Source: Allium sativum (taxonomy: Eukaryota > Streptophyta > Magnoliopsida > Asparagales > Amaryllidaceae). From it: 64,000 nucleotides of DNA. Under the pieces are notes generated by a model, which saw nothing but the letters and a program-made list of their open reading frames with translations, was not told the DNA's origin and searched no databases. The DNA is taken from the NCBI GenBank assembly GCA_030737875.1, contig CM060920.1, forward strand, positions 475,632,861 to 475,696,860. Reading direction: 5' to 3'. The translations under genes and the position numbers were made by a program. This document shows, piece by piece, positions 59,291 to 64,000 of the stretch. Positions within the stretch are counted from its first letter, which is position 1. Every line of letters starts with the position of its first letter.

Positions 59291-60112
59291 AATTAAGGTT
59301 TTACTGCATAGTTATAACCTATTATACGTTTCAAAACACTAACAACTTCTCGTATTACATGAAGGGTTGTACACCTTGAAATTCATCTATCTATTATTAC
59401 ACATAGAATAGAAACAATGCAACTTGGCTGCCTGCATGGTTTTCTTACATTTCAAGATAGGAGATCCTGTTTCAATCTTCTATGTTTTTAACAAAGCACA
59501 TAAAACTTCCAACCCAACTACATTCCCAAATCTACTCTGTGAAGAACCAAGTAAATGTGGTTATCTAAACTTCATTTGCCTACAAGTATAAATGTTTATT
59601 CTTATCCCCAAATCTACTTTGTGAATGACGTTATTATAATCAAGATCGCTCCTTTTTTAATTAATCTTTTACTTAGCCTGGCGAAAATTAAAATCTTGGC
59701 TCTGTCCTTGAGAGTGACCTTAAGATAATATGAACAAGTAAAAAGAATTACCTGAATGTAACGATACAAATTAAGAATAAGTTGGTTAGCACATCGGAAT
59801 TACCCAAAGTCCACAATCTTCAAATTACCAAAATTTGGGGTCTCTAGCTTTGCACTGGTCGATCATTGGTGCCAGTGATGCCGGTGATCTAACCAGAACA
59901 AAGCTGGAGACACACAAATCGAATCATCTCTCCCAGAGGAGGAGATTCCAGAGAAAGGTGGAGGCACGATTTGGTCACCGATCGAAAACCCTAATTTGGG
60001 TTTTCGGTCACCATTAAACTAAAACAAAAGGAAAAGGGAGCGGCCAAAATTTGTGTTTGGAGTGCCTGAAGGGGTGCACAATATGATACGAATTAGATTT
60101 GGCCAAAGGTCG
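59291..60112. other. Possible gene 5' fragment, otherwise non-coding
   Basis: Minus-strand sequence around 60015-59830 has the look of a plant 5' leader (AAACCC..TTAGGGTTTTCG) but no sustained frame. A donor-like CATTCAG|GTAATTC lies at about 59750. Confidence 0.3.
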
Positions 60113-60370
60113 TGTAACACCCCGTGTTTTCTGTTAACATAAGCTAACGAATTAAACAATACTAAATTTTAAATGTGAGAATCAAGGTGAACGGGTTACA
60201 CCATTGTGTTCGCCTCAGAATTATGGTTGAGATAGAGTCCGAATTTGTGTAAATTGGACTTCGTATGAAGAAGTTATGGCTGTCGGAAGTTTCCAGAAAT
60301 TCGAATTTAAATTCAAAAAAGAATTCAGACTCAGAACTGGGCAGGGCGGGAAATTTCCCGCCCAAGGCCA

Positions 60371-60425
60371 GGTCGACCTTAGTGTCGACCTCCCCTATAC
60401 AGGTCGACCTGCCCCCCCCCCCCCC
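60371..60425. repeat. GTCGAC palindromes and C14 run in LTR U3
   Basis: Three GTCGAC sites (two within AGGTCGACCT) lie in 40 bases and are followed directly by fourteen C. They lie about 130 bases upstream of the TATA box. Confidence 0.7.
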
Positions 60426-60554
60426 GGGAAGATCTGAAAGATGACGATTTTGTGACTCAGTGCTGAGTCATTAGGGCTGAGGTGTCACCCTATCTTGACT
60501 GGATGGTCTTGATTGATTCTAGGTTGATCGGATGGTCTAAATTAATCCTAAATT

Positions 60555-60565
60555 CTATATAAACA
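60555..60565 (+). promoter_or_regulatory. TATA box of the LTR
   Basis: TCTATATAAAC lies about 440 bases into the LTR, in the position expected of the retroelement promoter. Confidence 0.6.
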
Positions 60566-61351
60566 CATGTTGACTCAAACCCTAAAACCTAATCAAAATT
60601 AGAACCATGGCCGTCATGCTATCAGCTTGCAACCTAGAATAGTCGTCATCAACTAAAGGAAAAGTAAAGCTAATCAACTCAAGTCTATAACAACTACAAC
60701 AACAAATTTGTCTACTTCAAAGGCGAGCTAAATCAATTTCAGAACTCAGATCCCAGAGCTCAAGACCTTCTTTGAGTTGTAAGTTCGATTTCTTTAATAA
60801 GATAATTAACAAGTTAATTAGGTTGAGTTATAATTTGGGTTATATGGTTATGTTTGTAAAACATTGGGAAAAATGCAATATTTTATGAATGTATGCTAGT
60901 TGTACATAATGATAGTTTTTGTTGTGAATCCCTTTGTATATACCCAATCATCTATGTTAACCTGATTCATGTTTGACATCATTGTATATGCAAGTTTGAG
61001 TGTAGATTATATGCTAGTTTCTATATGAATTGTATACAAGTTTACATGTGAATCAAACAAAGTGACTATATGCAAGTTTAAGTAGAAATTGGATTCACAT
61101 ATATGCAAGTTTACCCCTTTAGATTTAGATCTATGACATACATAGTTTTATGCAAGTTTGTTACTATGGCTTATGCAAGTTTTTGGTGAAAACTATATTT
61201 ATATATGCAAGTTCACATCTTTAGGCTTATGTTTAGATTCATGACAATACCAAGTTTATGTTGTAATCCTTATTTGTAAGTTAGATCCAATTTGTGTGTT
61301 ATAGAAATTTGCGATGTATCCTCCCTTATACGTCATTAGACTAATTGCTAG

Positions 61352-61355
<4 letters not shown>

Positions 61356-61389
<34 letters not shown>
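61356..61389. repeat. (TA)n microsatellite
   Basis: A TA run inside the LTR. Confidence 0.9.
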
Positions 61390-61392
<3 letters not shown>

Positions 61393-61641
61393 ATGATATG
61401 CGAACGAACAACGTGCGAACGATGGAGGTAATATTGAATATTCACATATTTAGAGTTGGCATAAATGGCCTTAAAAAGGCATATAATTAATTTAAGACAT
61501 TAATTGGAAAAATTGGTATTTATGGACATAATTTAGGTCACAATTATGGACATAAGTATATTTGGAATTTATTTACAAATTTGAATAGGGATATTAATCC
61601 AATTTGGGGTTAAATAAAGATGTGTAATAATAAACCGCCTA

Positions 61642-61857
61642 AGACACGAGGTTAGACTCTTTTGTGGTGTAAGACTGCCCGGACCCGCCCGGCAAATCCA
61701 GCAGCCACAAATGTCAGTCTAATGTGAGAGGTCAAAGGCATGAATTAAATACATAATAGTTGTAAAGACACGAGGTTAGGCTCGTTTGTGGTGTAAGACT
61801 GCCCGGACCCGCCCGGCAAATCCAGCAGCCATAAATGCCAGTCTAATGTGGGAGGTC
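61642..61857 (+). repeat. Tandem duplication in LTR
   Basis: About 92 bases beginning AGACACGAGGTTAG and containing GACCCGCCCGGCAAATCC occur at 61642-61733 and again at 61766-61857, a repeat unit of 124 bases. The copies differ at only a few positions. Confidence 0.85.
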
Positions 61858-62698
61858 TTTACAAGGTTACGGTGTTAATGAACTAAGAAACACTTAACCA
61901 GATAAACATGTGGTGGAACATGGGGGCTTAAGTGGGTCCCTTGGGTGACATGTGAAGTTAAGAGGGTGCCTTGGGTGGCATGAGAAATACGATTAGATGC
62001 ACTTAACCAAGATTGAAACATGTAAGAAGACATGAATAAGAGTGGGGTTAAGTGGGAAAACCTTAGAGGGGACCAAGCATAGGTGGAAAGCTTGTGTCAT
62101 GCATAGGGGCCCTTTTCAAACCAGTAACCCATTAAGTATCTTTGTGGGCTCGACCCAAGTCGAGGACCGGACGCGCGTATTAGGTTTGATTGTAAGAGGT
62201 CAAAACGGGTTAGCGGTGGCAACGCAAGTCCAACGGGGTCATGTGCGTACACCTAATGGGCTGGTAGGTAAGACGTTGTTGCATCATGTAGATATAAGCC
62301 GTGCATTTTTGGTGGTATCGGGTTGCCAATTTGGGGAATGATACACCCCACTGTGGGGGAAGCACGGGTATCTACGAGTTAGGGAGCCGATCGAATGGGG
62401 GTAGTGGGTACACCTATTGGAGATAGGGGCAGGCGGCACCTATGAAGGCAGCTACGGGTACACGAAACTACCATTATCATTATTAAGTTTCGTAGGCAGG
62501 ATCAACTTTTAGGGTGTTTGGTGTGGTGCAATGTAGTAATTATCTTATAATGATTAGGTGCGCCTTTAACGTTGTCTTTGTTCATCTTGTTCCTTTGTTT
62601 GCTCTGACATTCCCATTGGTTCACAGTAATTTCCTTATTTTCTAGCTTATGCCTTATCCTAGTTACTTAATGATTATATTGTTAAAGTTATTGCACTC

Positions 62699-62720
62699 GC
62701 CAGACTTTATGTCTGACCCC
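62699..62720 (+). promoter_or_regulatory. Conserved small LTR hairpin (compensated)
   Basis: CAGAC-TTTAT-GTCTG followed by ACCCC. Compared with 1091-1111 both sides of one stem pair have changed, so pairing is kept. Confidence 0.5.
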
Positions 62721-63135
62721 CTTTGCTTCCACCTCTTTTCTTCCTTCCCCTTCCCCCGGTGCTCAGGGTGGGACTAGCACTAGTGGAGCTTGATTTGGAC
62801 AACTTTATCTCTCTTTTTTTGGAAGTTGCTTGGATCGCTGAAGTAAAGTTCAGCCTATCTTATTTGTGGCTATTTGTGTTGGGGTTATGTCTTTTATTTT
62901 ATGTATTCAGAACTTATTTGTCAAGATGGATAATAAGTGTATTTGGTTTTGTAGTTGGTTTTTGATGTGATGTAACCAAACTATTTCTCCGCTGCAATAA
63001 AAGTGGTTTTTGTTTTCCAAGTACCAATATATTTATCTGTCTTGTTTACTTTTCTGTTCTATACACAATAAACGCTCCACCAAAATTAAGGCATTCCCTT
63101 AGTGAGTGACCTTAACGGAGGTGGGGTGTCACATG

Positions 63136-63147
63136 TGGTATCAAAGC
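63136..63147 (+). other. Primer-binding site
   Basis: TGGTATCAAAGC, one base from the canonical initiator tRNA-Met primer site, lies two bases after the LTR end. Confidence 0.75.
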
Positions 63148-63340
63148 TGAAGATTACCAGAACGGATAAGATATTTCGAAAAACTATTTTTCAAAAAGCA
63201 TTTTATAAAGAAATACTTTCAATAGTATGTTTTAAGGAAAATATTTTTAAGAGAAAAGTTTATTTTAAAAACATAACCCCCAAGAGCCATATATCTTTCT
63301 TTCGAATTCTTCGTTTGAATCTCTTCATTTTCTTTTCAGT

Positions 63341-64000
63341 ATGTCTGGAATTCCCGAGATACCCGAAGGAATACCGATACCAGGATGGTTTAGAAGGTAT
63401 CTGGAAGCTAGGGTCAATGTCGCAGGCCCAGCAAATGCTCCTCCTCCTCCCCGTGTTGATACTTTCACAAAGATATGCAAGGACTTTCGGGCAATGGGCG
63501 GAAAACCTTTTCACGGGTCGGAGACGTTTGTTGAAGCTCGAAATTGGCTAAAGGAGGTGGAAGAACTATTTGGAATCTTTGAGGTAGAAGATGGAAGAAA
63601 GGTCTAGTTAGCTGCTTGGTTAATGAAGGATGAGGCCTCGTTTTGGTGGGAGGTCACTAATGGAGAGCGTCCAGTTGATACATGACCGGATTTCAGGCGT
63701 AGGTTTGAGGCGAAGTTTCTCTCACGGGCCGAAGAGAATCTATACATGGAAAGGTTTTTGGCATTGAGGCAGGGAAATCTATTAGCGAAAGAGTACATCA
63801 ACAAGTTCAATCAGTTGGCGAGACTTGGCTTGGACTTGGTGAATACACCCGAAAAGAAGGCCCTGAGATTTGTTAAGGGTTTGAACAAGCCGCTACATGG
63901 GTTAGCTATGACCCACATCCCTACGGGGGCCACCTTTGAGAGGCTAGTTGACATGGCGCTTGTGCATGAAGAGGAGAAAGGCGCCAATGCTAATAAGGCA
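63341..64000 (+). pseudogene. Gag of the chromovirus-type element, partial
   Basis: Gag opens at ATG 63341 (MSGIPEIPEG) and runs to the window edge in one frame, broken by TAG at 63605-63607 and TGA at 63683-63685. The retrotransposon gag domain follows the first 45 residues: FHGSETFVEARNWLKEVE, EASFWWE, RFEAKFLSRAEEN and EYINKFNQLARLG. There is no frameshift. Both stops could each arise by one transition from Gln and Trp codons, as expected from deamination of methylated cytosine. The element is probably dead or depends on other copies. Confidence 0.85.

Larger units (their letters stand above)
60113..63133 (+). mobile_element. 5' LTR of a chromovirus-type Ty3/gypsy element
   Basis: The LTR runs from TGTAACACCCCGTG at 60113 to GGGGTGTCACA at 63133 (3,021 bases) and is followed two bases later by a primer-binding site and then gag. 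A TATA box lies at 60555-60565. It also contains a (TA)n tract, a 124-bp-spaced tandem duplication and a conserved hairpin. The element extends beyond the window, so the second LTR and target duplication cannot be checked. Confidence 0.8.

Noticed and set aside
62042..62341. 99-codon open frame
   Set aside because: It lies wholly within the chromovirus LTR and shows no domain.

Overview
This window looks like nuclear DNA of a flowering plant with a large, repeat-rich genome, probably a eudicot. The evidence is the AT-rich intergenic sequence, plant lineages of Ty3/gypsy and Ty1/copia retrotransposons, an L1-type LINE, GT-AG introns, a FAR1/MULE-type transposase gene and a plant mobile domain gene. 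No ordinary single-copy host gene, real tRNA, rRNA or CRISPR array was recognised. The species cannot be named from the sequence.

Layout. 1-1478 is the end of a chromovirus-type Ty3/gypsy LTR. 1481-13089 is a decayed minus-strand Tat-lineage (Retand-like) element: 5' LTR at 12115-13089, then gag, protease, RT/RNase H, a second RNase H and an integrase lacking its catalytic core. A spliced antisense ORF region on the plus strand (1481-5271) follows. 13090-19910 is mostly non-coding, with a 96-bp retroposon flanked by a 16-bp target duplication, an LTR-like repeat and a decayed LINE (15900-18301). 19916-30246 is a structurally complete minus-strand Ty1/copia element flanked by AATGG duplications that encodes only a decayed gag. 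32397-38434 is a 6-kb solo LTR inserted inside a small inverted-repeat element. Other small DNA elements follow (38738-39282, 39420-39849). A repeat pair (40089-43735 and 54590-55395) supplies an empty site for a 2.8-kb insertion. 43846-54230 is a copia remnant split by an intact Mutator-like element (45723-52636). 55396-60112 holds gene fragments, a tRNA-derived SINE-like head, CACTA-like ends, a MITE and a cluster of three palindromes. 60113-64000 is the 5' LTR, primer site and damaged gag of another chromovirus-type element.

Most notable system. The Mutator-like element has near-matching 43-bp inverted ends, 9-bp target duplications (8 of 9 identical) and two convergent multi-exon genes with no stops or frameshifts. 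One encodes an 877-residue protein joining a FAR1-type zinc-binding domain, a MULE DDE transposase core, a SWIM finger and a C-terminal OTU-type cysteine protease domain. The other encodes a 567-residue plant mobile domain protein. Three clusters of CCACGT/ACGTGG motifs sit in the transposase first intron, the PMD 5' leader intron and the spacer between the two gene ends. I infer that the two proteins and these motif clusters work as one mobile unit. No biochemical function can be read from sequence alone.
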